Notes under the pieces: generated by a model | Databases searched by the model: none | What the model was told of the DNA's origin: nothing | The model's input: the letters and a program-made list of their open reading frames with translations, nothing else | From: Lachnoanaerobaculum sp. ICM7 | GTDB lineage: Bacteria; Bacillota; Clostridia; Lachnospirales; Lachnospiraceae | Length of the DNA: 64,000 bases | Assembly (NCBI RefSeq): GCF_000287675.1 | Contig: NZ_ALJL01000028.1 | Location: 62,001-126,000 of the forward strand | Direction: 5' to 3' | Shown: in pieces, positions 32,391 to 40,705 of the stretch | Layout: each line of letters opens with the position of its first letter | Numbering within the stretch: position 1 is the first letter of the stretch | Made by a program: the position numbers and the translations under genes

Positions 32391-33491
32391 ATGAAAGTGA
32401 AATTGGAAGAAGTCTGTAAGAGAATCTATGCGGGCGGAGATGTACCTAAAGATAGGTATTCAGAAGAAAAAACAGAATATTATAAAGTCCCTATCTTTGC
32501 AAATGCTGAAAAAGATGAAGGTTTGTACGGATATACAGATGAAGCAAGAGAAAAAGAGCTAAGTATTACTGTTGCAGCGAGGGGGACTATAGGATATACA
32601 GTAATTAGAAGGGAACCATTTTTACCAGTTGTTAGGCTTATAACTGTTGTTCCTGATTTGGAGAAAGTATCAGAAAGATACTTGTTCTATGCGTTGAAAA
32701 TGTGTAAACCACAGTCTAGTGGTACATCTATTCCGCAACTTACAGTTCCTGATATAAAGAGGAATACTCTTAATCTGTTAGATATTGCTGAACAGGAGTC
32801 TATAGCAAATATATTAGATAAATTAAAAGGAATTATAAAATTGAGAACAGAAGTGATTTTTAAATTGGATGAACTTATCAGAGCCCGATTTGTAGAGATG
32901 TTTGGAGACTTGAAAAATACGATTAGATTGGGAGATTGTTGTAAGGTTCATGCAAGAATAGGATGGCAAGCATTAACTAGAGATGAACATATGAAAACGG
33001 GGGAATATATGCTTGTTACAGGGACAGATTTTATTGATGGTAAAATAAACTACAATACGTGTGTATACGTTACTAGGGAAAGATATGAAATGGATCCACA
33101 TATTATTCTAAGAGAAAATGATATTCTGATTACGAAAGATGGATCTATAGGAAAAGTTGCTATTATACATAATTTATCAAAACCAGCAACGCTAAATAGC
33201 GGAGTATTTGTGGTTAGGCCAAAAGATATATTTAATAAAGAATATATTTCAGGTGTTTTTAGAGGACCGTTATTTGAAAAATTTATAGAATTATCAAAGA
33301 CAGGAGCGACGATTAAACATTTGAACCAAAAACATTTAGTTGAATTTAGAATTCCTTTGCCAACACTTGAAAAGCAAGAAGTTTTCGCTAGATTTTCAAA
33401 TCAAATCAACAAATCAAAAGTTGAGGTGCAAAGGGCACTTGATGAAGCACAGTTATTATTTGATAGTCTTATGCAAAAGTACTTTGGATAG
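32391..33491 (+). CDS. hsdS: Type I restriction specificity subunit (first copy)
   Basis: 366 aa with the two-target-domain architecture of HsdS: TRD1 (~1-140), a central conserved helix KLDELIRARFVEMFG (~160), TRD2 (~185-330) and the C-terminal conserved helix INKSKVEVQRALDEAQLLFDSLMQKYFG. It determines the bipartite recognition sequence, one half per TRD. The central and terminal helices are shared with the second hsdS gene at 34621, offering sites for domain exchange. It follows hsdM by 19 nt. Confidence 0.95.
   Translation: MKVKLEEVCKRIYAGGDVPKDRYSEEKTEYYKVPIFANAEKDEGLYGYTDEAREKELSITVAARGTIGYTVIRREPFLPVVRLITVVPDLEKVSERYLFYALKMCKPQSSGTSIPQLTVPDIKRNTLNLLDIAEQESIANILDKLKGIIKLRTEVIFKLDELIRARFVEMFGDLKNTIRLGDCCKVHARIGWQALTRDEHMKTGEYMLVTGTDFIDGKINYNTCVYVTRERYEMDPHIILRENDILITKDGSIGKVAIIHNLSKPATLNSGVFVVRPKDIFNKEYISGVFRGPLFEKFIELSKTGATIKHLNQKHLVEFRIPLPTLEKQEVFARFSNQINKSKVEVQRALDEAQLLFDSLMQKYFG
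32880..32903 (+). repeat. Direct repeat in the central conserved region of hsdS (copy 1)
   Basis: 24 bp coding for RARFVEMF. It is repeated at 35110-35133 in the second hsdS with one mismatch. This is the usual conserved spacer of HsdS proteins and a possible homologous-recombination point for TRD shuffling. Confidence 0.8.
33417..33427 (+). repeat. 11-bp inverted repeat, left copy (AAAGTTGAGGT)
   Basis: Lies in the codons for the C-terminal conserved helix of hsdS copy 1. The perfect reverse complement ACCTCAACTTT is at 35619-35629 near the end of hsdS copy 2. The pair brackets the recombinase gene and nearly all of hsdS copy 2. Confidence 0.65.
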
Positions 33492-33587
33492 GAAATAAAT
33501 AATAAAAACTAGGATAAATGTATGAAAAGCTTTTAGTAATGAGTATAAACAAATCAGGATATGAAATAAAGTATTAATTGGTGTAGG

Positions 33588-33617
33588 ATGATGGTATATA
33601 AGGGAGTATACTATCAT
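33588..33617 (+). promoter_or_regulatory. Hairpin overlapping the recombinase start codon
   Basis: ATGATGGTATA (33588-33598) pairs with TATACTATCAT (33607-33617) with one mismatch. The 8-nt loop (TAAGGGAG) contains the ribosome binding site and the right arm contains the first bases of the ATG. Folding would expose the Shine-Dalgarno site in the loop but bury the start codon, so it may tune translation. Confidence 0.5.
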
Positions 33618-34584
33618 GGAAGAAAAAATTGTAATCATACTAAATGAGATGTCAGAGTATTTATCTATTTCGCAGATGAAAAAGCTTCAGGAGGTTATCT
33701 TGAAAGCTTTTTCTGATTGTGAAGCTACTAAGCAGGAAATATCAAATGAAGAGTTTTTGAAACTTTTTTTAGATGCAAAGAAGGTAGAAGGATGTTCTGA
33801 AAGGACAATACAATATTATAAGGCAACTATAGAACATTTGTTAAAGAATAAGGAAACACCGGTAAGAAGAGTAACTACCGAGGAGATGAGGGAATACCTT
33901 TCAGACTATCAAAAGATAAATAATTGCAGCAACACAACTATTGATAATATAAGACGAAATATTTCAAGTTTCTTTTCATGGCTTGAAGAGGAGGACTATA
34001 TTCTAAAAAGTCCTATGAAGCGTATACATAAGATAAAGACCAAGACTGTGGTGAAGAGTGTTATTTCTGATGAGAGCATAGAAAGGCTTAGAGATAATTG
34101 TGCATCAAAAAGGGATAGGGCGATAATTGACTTACTGTATTCTACCGGTATAAGAGTAGGAGAACTTGTTAATTTAAATATAAGTGACATAGACTTGGAA
34201 GGACGTGAGTGCGTAGTATATGGCAAGGGGAATAAAGAGAGAAAGGTATACTTTGATGCTAAGGCAAAAGTACATCTTATTGACTATATTGAAAGTAGGG
34301 ATGATGATAAGGAAGCCCTCTTTGTAACTTTGGATGCACCACATGATAGATTGAAAATAAGTGGAGTGGAGATTAGATTAAGAGAACTTGGCAGAAAGTT
34401 GAATCTTGAAAAAATCCACCCACATAAGTTCCGTAGAAGCATGGCGACCAGAGCAATAGATAAGGGAATGCCAATTGAACAGGTGCAAAAGATACTGGGA
34501 CATTCTCAAATAGATACTACAATGCAATACGCCATGGTAAACCAAAATAATGTAAAGAACTCCCATCAGAGGTATATTGCTTGA
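33616..34584 (+). CDS. Tyrosine recombinase inside the restriction locus
   Basis: 322 aa. An N-terminal SAM-like DNA-binding domain (~45-125) precedes a catalytic domain with Arg180 (STGIRVGEL), His270-x-x-Arg273 (HKFRRSMAT), His296 (GHSQ) and Tyr305 (TMQYAMV), so all active-site residues are present. It is of XerC/D type. Recombinases at this position are known to rearrange hsdS genes and switch specificity. Here both hsdS copies are on the same strand, so the product of recombination is not obvious. Confidence 0.93.
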   Translation: MEEKIVIILNEMSEYLSISQMKKLQEVILKAFSDCEATKQEISNEEFLKLFLDAKKVEGCSERTIQYYKATIEHLLKNKETPVRRVTTEEMREYLSDYQKINNCSNTTIDNIRRNISSFFSWLEEEDYILKSPMKRIHKIKTKTVVKSVISDESIERLRDNCASKRDRAIIDLLYSTGIRVGELVNLNISDIDLEGRECVVYGKGNKERKVYFDAKAKVHLIDYIESRDDDKEALFVTLDAPHDRLKISGVEIRLRELGRKLNLEKIHPHKFRRSMATRAIDKGMPIEQVQKILGHSQIDTTMQYAMVNQNNVKNSHQRYIA

Positions 34585-34620
34585 TCTTTTTGCAACTTGA
34601 GGTTTGGTGAAGGCATAATA

Positions 34621-35715
34621 ATGGAATTTATGTTATTAGAAGATTGCTGCGAAATACTAGATTCTTTGAGAATACCTATAACTGCATCAGATAGAGAAAA
34701 GGGAATATATCCATATTATGGAGCTAATGGAATACAAGACTATGTTTCAAGTTATATATTTGATGATGACCTTGTTCTTTTAGCTGAAGACGGTGGTAGT
34801 TTTGGATCAAAAACAAAACCTATCGCATATAGGGTATCTGGTAAATGTTGGGTGAATAATCATGCACATGTACTTAAGCCAAAAGAAGGAATAGATGTAG
34901 ATTTCTTATGCTATTCGTTGATGTTTTATAATACGAAAGGTTTGGTTAATGGAGCGACAAGGCAGAAATTAACTCAATCTGCAATGAGAAAAATGAAAAT
35001 ACCTAAACTGCATATAGATATACAACTAGATATTGTAAAAGAAATAAAATCAGTAATATCAATAATTGATATTAGAGAAAAACAATTGGAAAAATTAAGC
35101 TTACTAGTAAGAGCCCGATTTGTGGAGATGTTTTGTAATAAAGGATATCCAGTTTTGGGATGGAATGATGTTTTCAATACTACTACTGGAAAACTTGATT
35201 CTAACGCAATGGTAGAAAATGGGGATTATCCTTTTTTTACATGTGCAAAAGAGGTATTTAGAATTGATAAATATGCTTTTGAACAAGAAGCTCTTATTTT
35301 AGCGGGGAATAATGCAGCTGGAAAATATGATGTTAAGTACTATAAAGGTAAATTTAACGCTTACCAGAGAACTTATATATTAAGTCTTAAGCAAGATTGG
35401 TCATATAGGTTATTCCAATATCAGCTAGAAGACAAACTTGTTTATCTTCAGAAGCATTCATTAGGGGGATTAACTAAGTATTTAACATTGAAAATATTAG
35501 GAGACTTATCATTTATTATTCCACCCATAGATAAACAAGCTTATTTTGAAAAGTTTGTTGAACAAGTCAACAAATCAAAATTGATAACTTACTATCACCT
35601 CAAATCCATATATACAAAACCTCAACTTTGCTGTAAAATGGTCATAGTTAACGATTTTCTTAATACAAAGAGGTTTTGGATAAATAAAACCTTAAGAATA
35701 TTCTCACCAAGGTGA
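34621..35715 (+). CDS. hsdS: Second type I specificity subunit, with an atypical C-terminus
   Basis: 364 aa from ATG 34621; the upstream TTG at 34597 is part of a repeat heptamer. The central helix LLVRARFVEMF and two TRD halves are present. After VNKSK (residue ~322), where copy 1 continues with the conserved VEVQRALDEAQ helix, this protein instead has LITYYHLKSIYTKPQLCC and a basic tail ending RIFSPR. The replaced region contains two ACCTCAA heptamers, so the end looks rearranged. The subunit could still be functional or be a silent cassette. It has only a weak ribosome binding site (GAAGG). Confidence 0.85.
   Translation: MEFMLLEDCCEILDSLRIPITASDREKGIYPYYGANGIQDYVSSYIFDDDLVLLAEDGGSFGSKTKPIAYRVSGKCWVNNHAHVLKPKEGIDVDFLCYSLMFYNTKGLVNGATRQKLTQSAMRKMKIPKLHIDIQLDIVKEIKSVISIIDIREKQLEKLSLLVRARFVEMFCNKGYPVLGWNDVFNTTTGKLDSNAMVENGDYPFFTCAKEVFRIDKYAFEQEALILAGNNAAGKYDVKYYKGKFNAYQRTYILSLKQDWSYRLFQYQLEDKLVYLQKHSLGGLTKYLTLKILGDLSFIIPPIDKQAYFEKFVEQVNKSKLITYYHLKSIYTKPQLCCKMVIVNDFLNTKRFWINKTLRIFSPR
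35110..35133 (+). repeat. Direct repeat in the central conserved region of hsdS (copy 2)
   Basis: Partner of 32880-32903 (23 of 24 bases identical), same orientation. Confidence 0.8.
35619..35629 (-). repeat. 11-bp inverted repeat, right copy (ACCTCAACTTT)
   Basis: Reverse complement of 33417-33427, inside the atypical 3' end of hsdS copy 2; a second heptamer ACCTCAA is 22 nt upstream (35597-35603). Confidence 0.65.
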
Positions 35716-35722
35716 GATATTC
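35696..35722. other. Hairpin between hsdS copy 2 and hsdR
   Basis: GAATATTCTCACC and GGTGAGATATTC form an almost perfect inverted repeat around the TAG/TGA-containing gene end. There is no T-run, so it is not a standard terminator. It could be a processing site or a recombination remnant. Confidence 0.5.
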
Positions 35723-35763
35723 ATTATTTAATACTACTTACTAAAACTATGGGGAGGTTTGCC

Positions 35764-38700
35764 ATGGGCAACTTTGACTATTTGAAAGAGGAAAAAAGGT
35801 TTGATACTTTTTCAAATGTGGCTATTGCGGCAGAAAAAGTTTTATATATAGATCCGGGACTATGTGTGATGAATTGCCGTAGAGCGATGGAGTTTGCAAT
35901 CAAGTGGATGTATTCAGTCGATGCATCATTGACTAAGCCATATCAGGAGAATCTTATAAGCTTGATGAATACGGAAGAATTCAAAGATATTATTGATGAA
36001 GACCTGTTCAAACGTATGGATTTCATACGAAAGATAGGTAATGAAGGTACTCACAATGCAAGGAAAATAACAGAGGAACAGGCAATACTTTGTCTTGAAA
36101 ATCTGCATATATTCTTTGACTTTGTGAGCTATTGTTATGCGGATAATTATACTGAACAAAGATTTGACAGATCACTTATGACTAAGGAAGTGGAGCTACC
36201 AAAAACCCCTGAGATTTCAAATATAGATTTAGATAAGCTGATGGCAGAAAATGCATCACTTAGGGCTTCACTTACAGAGCAGAGAGAAGAAAAGATTCAA
36301 AGCTATGTTACAAAACCGCTGGAACTTTCAGAATATTCAACAAGAAAAATATACATCGATGCTATGCTCTTAGATGCAGGATGGAGAGAAGGTAGCGACT
36401 GGTTAAATGAAGTAAAATTAAAAGGATTACCTACAAAATCAGGTGAAGGTTTTGCAGACTATGTACTTTATGATAGTGTAAATAGGCCAATTGCAGTGGT
36501 AGAAGCAAAGCGTACATGTGTGGATGTTGTAGCCGGAAGAAAACAAGCGAGCGACTATGCAGATGCCATTGAGAAAGAGACCGGAAGACGTCCTTGTATT
36601 TTCCTTACGAATGGATTTGAAACCAAAATAATAGACGGAAAATATCCGGAAAGAAAGGTAGCAAGTGTATATTCAAAAGAAGATTTGGAAAAGATGTTCA
36701 ACTTAAGGAAGATGAGAACATCTCTTGAAAATGTTGTTATAGATAAGAATATTGCAGGTAGATATTATCAGGAGGCGGCAATTAAGGCAGTATGTAATGC
36801 TTTCGATAGAAAAAATCGTAGGAAGGCATTGCTGGTTATGGCAACAGGCTCAGGAAAGACAAGAACTGTAATAGAGTTATGCCATGTACTTCTTGATGCC
36901 GGATGGATCAAGAATATCTTATTCCTTGCGGACAGAATAACTTTGGTACGCCAAGCAAAAAGAGCATTTCAAACTAATTATCCAAATCTTTCACTGACGA
37001 ATCTTTGTGAAGACAAGGAAAATTATAATGCTCATTGCGTTTTTTCTACATATCAGACTATGATGAATTGTATAGATTCTGTTAAGGATGAGGATAGAAA
37101 ATTATTTACATGCGGACATTTTGATCTTGTGGTATGTGATGAAGCACACAGGTCTATTTATAATAAATACAAGAATATCTTCACATACTTTGATGCTCCG
37201 CTTGTAGGACTTACGGCTACCCCTAAGGATGACATTGACAAGAATACTTATGAAAGATTTGATCTGGAGCAGGGTGTACCTACATATGGATATGAACTTG
37301 CAGAAGCTGTAAAAGACGGATATCTTGTGGACTTTTTATCTGTTGAGACGAAGCTTAAGTTTATTGAGGACGGAATTGTATATGCTGATCTTTCTGATGA
37401 AGATAAAGCAATATATGAAAATACTTTTGAGATGGAAGATGGTAGTTTGCCTGAGGCAATAAATTCATCTGCACTTAATGATTGGATATTTAATACAGAT
37501 ACTATTCGTCAAGCTCTTGATACATTTATGGAAAATGGAATAAAAATAGACTATGGACAGAAGATTGGGAAGAGTATTATCTTTGCAAAAAACCATGCTC
37601 ATGCTGAGAAAATTCTGAAGATTTTTAATAAAGAGTATCCGCATTTAATAGACCATGCTCAGGTTATTGATAATAGAATCAAGAATGCACTGAATATTAT
37701 TGATGAATTTTCAGACGCAAATAAACTTCCTCAGATAGCTATTTCTGTTGATATGCTTGATACCGGTATTGATGTGCCGGAGGTTGTAAACCTTGTATTT
37801 TTCAAGAAGGTAATGAGTTATGCAAAGTTTTGGCAGATGATAGGGCGTGGAACAAGACTGTGCCCGGGGCTTATTGACGGTGTGGATAAGTCTAAATTTT
37901 ATATTTTCGATTTTTGTGGGAATTTTGATTTCTTTAGAATAAATAAAGGTAAAGCTGCTGCAAATGATACTTCTATTCAAAGTGCTATATTTAGTTTGAA
38001 GTTTGAAATAGCGTATAGATTGCAGGATATGGACTACCAGACAGAAGAGTTGATAGCATTTAGAAAAAGACTTGTAGAGGAGATGGTAGGAAAGGTAGTC
38101 GAACTTCCAAGAGATAATTTTGCTATAAGACAGCACTTGAAATATGTTGAAATGTATTCTTCAGAAGAAGGATATAAAGCTCTTACATTTGAAGATACTG
38201 TACTGATAAGGGAAGAACTCGCACCACTAATTTTACCTGAAGATGATGAGATCAGTGCAGTTCGTTTTGATGCGTTAATGTATGGAATAGAACTTGCATG
38301 TTTGGCGGGTAAATCATATAAGAGATTCGTTACTGATTTAAAGAGAAATGTGAAAAAACTTGCAAATATTGCAAACATTACAGAGATAAATGAGCAATCA
38401 GATCTTATAGGAGATATTTTACATACGGATTATATAGTAGACTGTGGTGTAAATGAGTTTGAGAGAATCAGAGAAAAGCTTCGTGATCTTATGAAATATA
38501 TTCCTAAGGGAGGTGTTATATATGAGACTAACTTTACAGATGATATTATTTCTATAGAATGGAATGACTCGGATCTTGAAAGCGATTCACTCAAAAACTA
38601 TCGTGCAAAGGCTGAATATTATATCAGGGAGCACCAGGATAATGAGGCTATAAAAAAGCTGAAATCAAATATACCTTTAAGTAAAGAGGATATAAAGGAA

Positions 38701-39051
38701 CTTGAAAATGTTCTTTGGTCGGAGCTTGGAACTAAAGAGGAATATGAACATGAATATGGACAAAAACCGCTTGGAGAACTTGTTCGTGAAATAGTCGGTC
38801 TTGATATGAATGCGGCAAAGGAAGCATTTTCAGAGTACCTTGAGAACAGTAATCTTGACAACAGACAGATTTACTTTGTAAACCAGATAGTGGAGTATAT
38901 AGTTCACAATGGAATGATGAAGGATCTATCTGTATTACAAGATGCTCCATTTACAGATCAAGGAAGTATAGTCGAAATATTTACAGACATAAGTGTATGG
39001 ATGGATATCAAAAGTATTATTGATAATATTAATGAGAATGCGGCTGCGTAG
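35764..39051 (+). CDS. hsdR: Type I restriction endonuclease, motor/nuclease subunit
   Basis: 1095 aa from ATG 35764 (GGGGAGG 7 nt upstream). Order of parts: an N-terminal DUF4145-like helical domain (~15-125), the HsdR nuclease domain with Asp232 and Glu247-x-Lys249 (VVEAKR), Walker A ATGSGKT (~360-366), DEAH (459-462), GLTATP, helicase C (SVDMLDTGIDVPEV, IGRGTR), and a C-terminal region like EcoEI HsdR. It translocates DNA and cuts when HsdM/HsdS meet unmethylated sites. It completes the operon that begins at the 29041 promoter. Confidence 0.95.
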   Translation: MGNFDYLKEEKRFDTFSNVAIAAEKVLYIDPGLCVMNCRRAMEFAIKWMYSVDASLTKPYQENLISLMNTEEFKDIIDEDLFKRMDFIRKIGNEGTHNARKITEEQAILCLENLHIFFDFVSYCYADNYTEQRFDRSLMTKEVELPKTPEISNIDLDKLMAENASLRASLTEQREEKIQSYVTKPLELSEYSTRKIYIDAMLLDAGWREGSDWLNEVKLKGLPTKSGEGFADYVLYDSVNRPIAVVEAKRTCVDVVAGRKQASDYADAIEKETGRRPCIFLTNGFETKIIDGKYPERKVASVYSKEDLEKMFNLRKMRTSLENVVIDKNIAGRYYQEAAIKAVCNAFDRKNRRKALLVMATGSGKTRTVIELCHVLLDAGWIKNILFLADRITLVRQAKRAFQTNYPNLSLTNLCEDKENYNAHCVFSTYQTMMNCIDSVKDEDRKLFTCGHFDLVVCDEAHRSIYNKYKNIFTYFDAPLVGLTATPKDDIDKNTYERFDLEQGVPTYGYELAEAVKDGYLVDFLSVETKLKFIEDGIVYADLSDEDKAIYENTFEMEDGSLPEAINSSALNDWIFNTDTIRQALDTFMENGIKIDYGQKIGKSIIFAKNHAHAEKILKIFNKEYPHLIDHAQVIDNRIKNALNIIDEFSDANKLPQIAISVDMLDTGIDVPEVVNLVFFKKVMSYAKFWQMIGRGTRLCPGLIDGVDKSKFYIFDFCGNFDFFRINKGKAAANDTSIQSAIFSLKFEIAYRLQDMDYQTEELIAFRKRLVEEMVGKVVELPRDNFAIRQHLKYVEMYSSEEGYKALTFEDTVLIREELAPLILPEDDEISAVRFDALMYGIELACLAGKSYKRFVTDLKRNVKKLANIANITEINEQSDLIGDILHTDYIVDCGVNEFERIREKLRDLMKYIPKGGVIYETNFTDDIISIEWNDSDLESDSLKNYRAKAEYYIREHQDNEAIKKLKSNIPLSKEDIKELENVLWSELGTKEEYEHEYGQKPLGELVREIVGLDMNAAKEAFSEYLENSNLDNRQIYFVNQIVEYIVHNGMMKDLSVLQDAPFTDQGSIVEIFTDISVWMDIKSIIDNINENAAA

Positions 39052-39112
39052 TTATGGTACTTTTAGTACTCTCATATTATTGTGAATTGTTTTTTAAAAA
39101 TGGAACTAGATT

Positions 39113-39244
39113 ATGAGATATGTATATGAGTTAAAAGCGAAAGAACATAGGAATTATATTAATTTACAAGATTATGAAAAGGATATTTTATATTCAATAA
39201 AAAGTTTTTTTGAAGATATAGGAGGTACTTTAGTTGAAATTTAA
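39113..39244 (+). CDS. Small ORF (43 aa) overlapping the next gene
   Basis: ATG 39113 opens a 43-residue charged, soluble frame (MRYVYELKAKEHRNYINLQD, ending FFEDIGGTLVEI) whose last codons contain the ribosome binding site and TTG start of the next gene (TAA 39242-39244). The overlap suggests translational coupling. I see no family match and only a weak ribosome binding site; it could be a partner of the following protein or a remnant. Confidence 0.35.
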   Translation: MRYVYELKAKEHRNYINLQDYEKDILYSIKSFFEDIGGTLVEI

Positions 39245-40019
39245 AAATTATTTATTTGAATTATATCAGGACTTTCCAAAATGTTTTGATATAAAAAACA
39301 TAAAAGAAGTTGATAAAGTGAGCAACGATTTATATGATGATTTGAAAAAAGCTTTCTTTGATGACAATGCTTTGAAGAAAATAGGATTAGATAACATTAC
39401 TAAAAAGCTTCAAAACGTAGGAAATGGACCTTACTATACACTATTTGCCGATGAGGATAAATTTTTATTATCAGCCGATTATATTGGAGCATCGATATAT
39501 TGGGCAAAAAAAGCAGGATTGTCTGATATAGAAATAATAAGTTATTTGTTTATTTCGAGAACTATAGGAGGTCATATAGTTTTTCCGAGGGGTAATGGAG
39601 TTACTACAGTTAATCAAGCAAGGGGTGGAGAGCCACAAACAAAAGGTGGACGATATAAAGGGTATTATGACAGATTCGATTTAACACTCTATGCAATAAA
39701 GCATTGGTTTGCAAGGAAAAATTTTTCCAAGATAAATTATGCCATTGATAATTATAAGGAATGGTTTAAACTATTTATTAATGACATAGAGTTAGAAGAT
39801 GGATTTAAGAATTTTATCAACTTCTTTTATTTAGAAGATTTTGTATCTGAAAATCTTGAAATTATTGATTTGGTCAACTCTGATTTAAAGAATAATAAAA
39901 AACTATTTTTGGTTAAGGAAGATATAAGTGTTCCGAGTACAAGAGAAAGTTATCTGCAATATGTTATAAATAGTAATATTATTATTTGGAAAAGGACTAA
40001 GAAACTATTGGAGAAATAG
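39234..40019 (+). CDS. Uncharacterised protein of the GGH-FP/RFDLTL type
   Basis: 261 aa with TTG start and GGAGG 8 nt before it. Conserved-looking landmarks are TIGGHIVFPRGNGVTTVNQARGG (residues ~103-126), then YYDRFDLTLYAIKHWF (~140-155), and a C-terminal basic helix. Proteins with this pattern are widespread in bacteria as single uncharacterised genes (I recall a DUF6994-type family, not certain). It is soluble and lies between the restriction operon and a type III toxin-antitoxin locus, so a defence role is possible by association. Confidence 0.6.
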   Translation: MKFKNYLFELYQDFPKCFDIKNIKEVDKVSNDLYDDLKKAFFDDNALKKIGLDNITKKLQNVGNGPYYTLFADEDKFLLSADYIGASIYWAKKAGLSDIEIISYLFISRTIGGHIVFPRGNGVTTVNQARGGEPQTKGGRYKGYYDRFDLTLYAIKHWFARKNFSKINYAIDNYKEWFKLFINDIELEDGFKNFINFFYLEDFVSENLEIIDLVNSDLKNNKKLFLVKEDISVPSTRESYLQYVINSNIIIWKRTKKLLEK

Positions 40020-40068
40020 ATTAAAGAAAGTATCTTCATTAAAAAATTTCATAATTCAAGTTACCGCT

Positions 40069-40118
40069 AAGGATAAATTTTCACTATTAAAGTGTAGGGA
40101 GAATTTATCCTTTTTTTC
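40069..40118 (+). terminator. Rho-independent terminator
   Basis: AAGGATAAATT (40069-40079) pairs with AATTTATCCTT (40102-40112), followed by T7. It ends the 39234 gene. Confidence 0.8.
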
Positions 40119-40222
40119 TTTTTGGTAGAAAAAAATTATTTCACATATATGCAAACTTCCTACATGGTTAAAAACCAAGTGTACATTGAAAACTTAATAG
40201 ACCAGGGTAGGACGTTATCTAT

Positions 40223-40423
40223 TTGTTGAGAATTATGACCTACGCAATGACTTTTCTGTTGAAAATATTTGGTTTAAAGGACAAGAAAAATATGGTTTCA
40301 CTTTCCATGTACTTTATGAAAGCCGGAAATGTTATCGTAAAATGTAGTTATGCAGAAAATGGAAGAAGTTTAGCAGATTGCTTTTTATCCTATTTAGAAA
40401 ATAAAGTGATGTTGCTTGATTAA
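40223..40423 (+). CDS. Small protein resembling mobile-element accessory ORFs (fragment)
   Basis: 66 aa with two candidate starts (TTG 40223/40226 and ATG 40235). The end CSYAENGRSLADCFLSYLE resembles the conserved tail of short ORFs that sit near integrases of conjugative or mobilisable elements. No integrase or relaxase is adjacent. I treat it as a probable leftover of a mobile element and the name as uncertain. Confidence 0.35.
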   Translation: MLRIMTYAMTFLLKIFGLKDKKNMVSLSMYFMKAGNVIVKCSYAENGRSLADCFLSYLENKVMLLD

Positions 40424-40428
40424 AAATA

Positions 40429-40480
40429 TGGGCGTCTTATTTTAATAACTTGGGCGTCTTATTTTAATAACTTGGGTGTT
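40429..40480 (+). repeat. 22-bp tandem repeat (2.3 copies) upstream of the type III antitoxin promoter
   Basis: The unit begins TGGGCGTCTTATTTTAATAA. Copies: 40429-40450 (first base differs in register), 40451-40472 (identical) and a partial copy TGGGTGTT at 40473-40480, which runs into the -35 box of the antitoxin promoter. Confidence 0.75.
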
Positions 40481-40507
40481 GTAAAAAAACGAATCATATG
40501 CTACAAT
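40479..40507 (+). promoter_or_regulatory. Promoter of the repeat RNA
   Basis: TTGTAA (40479-40484) and TACAAT (40502-40507) with 17-nt spacing, directly upstream of the repeat array. Confidence 0.6.
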
Positions 40508-40515
40508 TTAGGCAA

Positions 40516-40663
40516 GTAAATGTTAGCCGTTTCTCATAGTACGGGATATAAAATTATGAGGTGTAATTTAGCCACTTGCCGATGGTGTGGGATATAAGTA
40601 ATTCGGTGCGTAAATGTAGCCACTTACTATATGGGTGGGGTATAAATAATATAGTGCGTAAAT
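40516..40663 (+). ncRNA. Type III antitoxin RNA (CptI/ToxI-like repeat array)
   Basis: Three imperfect tandem repeats of 47, 47 and 48 nt (40516-40562, 40563-40609, 40610-40657) plus the first six bases of a fourth. Each unit starts GTAAWT with TAGCC nearby, has GGGATATAA/GGGTATAAAT in the second half, and the last two end GTGC. A promoter precedes it, and a terminator plus a ToxN-like gene follow, which is the standard order of type III systems. In those systems the toxin itself cuts the transcript into single repeat units that inhibit it as a pseudoknotted RNA. Confidence 0.8.
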
Positions 40664-40695
40664 CCCTCTAATCGAAATGATAGAGGGATTTTTTT
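40660..40695 (+). terminator. Attenuating terminator between antitoxin RNA and toxin gene
   Basis: AAATCCCTCTA (40660-40670) pairs with TAGAGGGATTT (40681-40691), followed by T residues that run into the toxin's ribosome binding site (GGAGG 40696-40700). In type III loci such a terminator keeps toxin expression below that of the antitoxin RNA. Confidence 0.9.
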
Positions 40696-40705
40696 GGAGG
40701 TTTGT

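Noticed and set aside
33417-35629. Classical inverted silent hsdS cassette
   Set aside because: Both hsdS genes are on the plus strand; only the 11-bp repeats are inverted. A simple two-state inversion joining complete target domains is not evident.
40429-40663. Tandem repeats as a CRISPR array
   Set aside because: Repeats are directly adjacent without unique spacers and no cas genes are present; the 47-48-nt units with terminator and toxin fit a type III antitoxin RNA.
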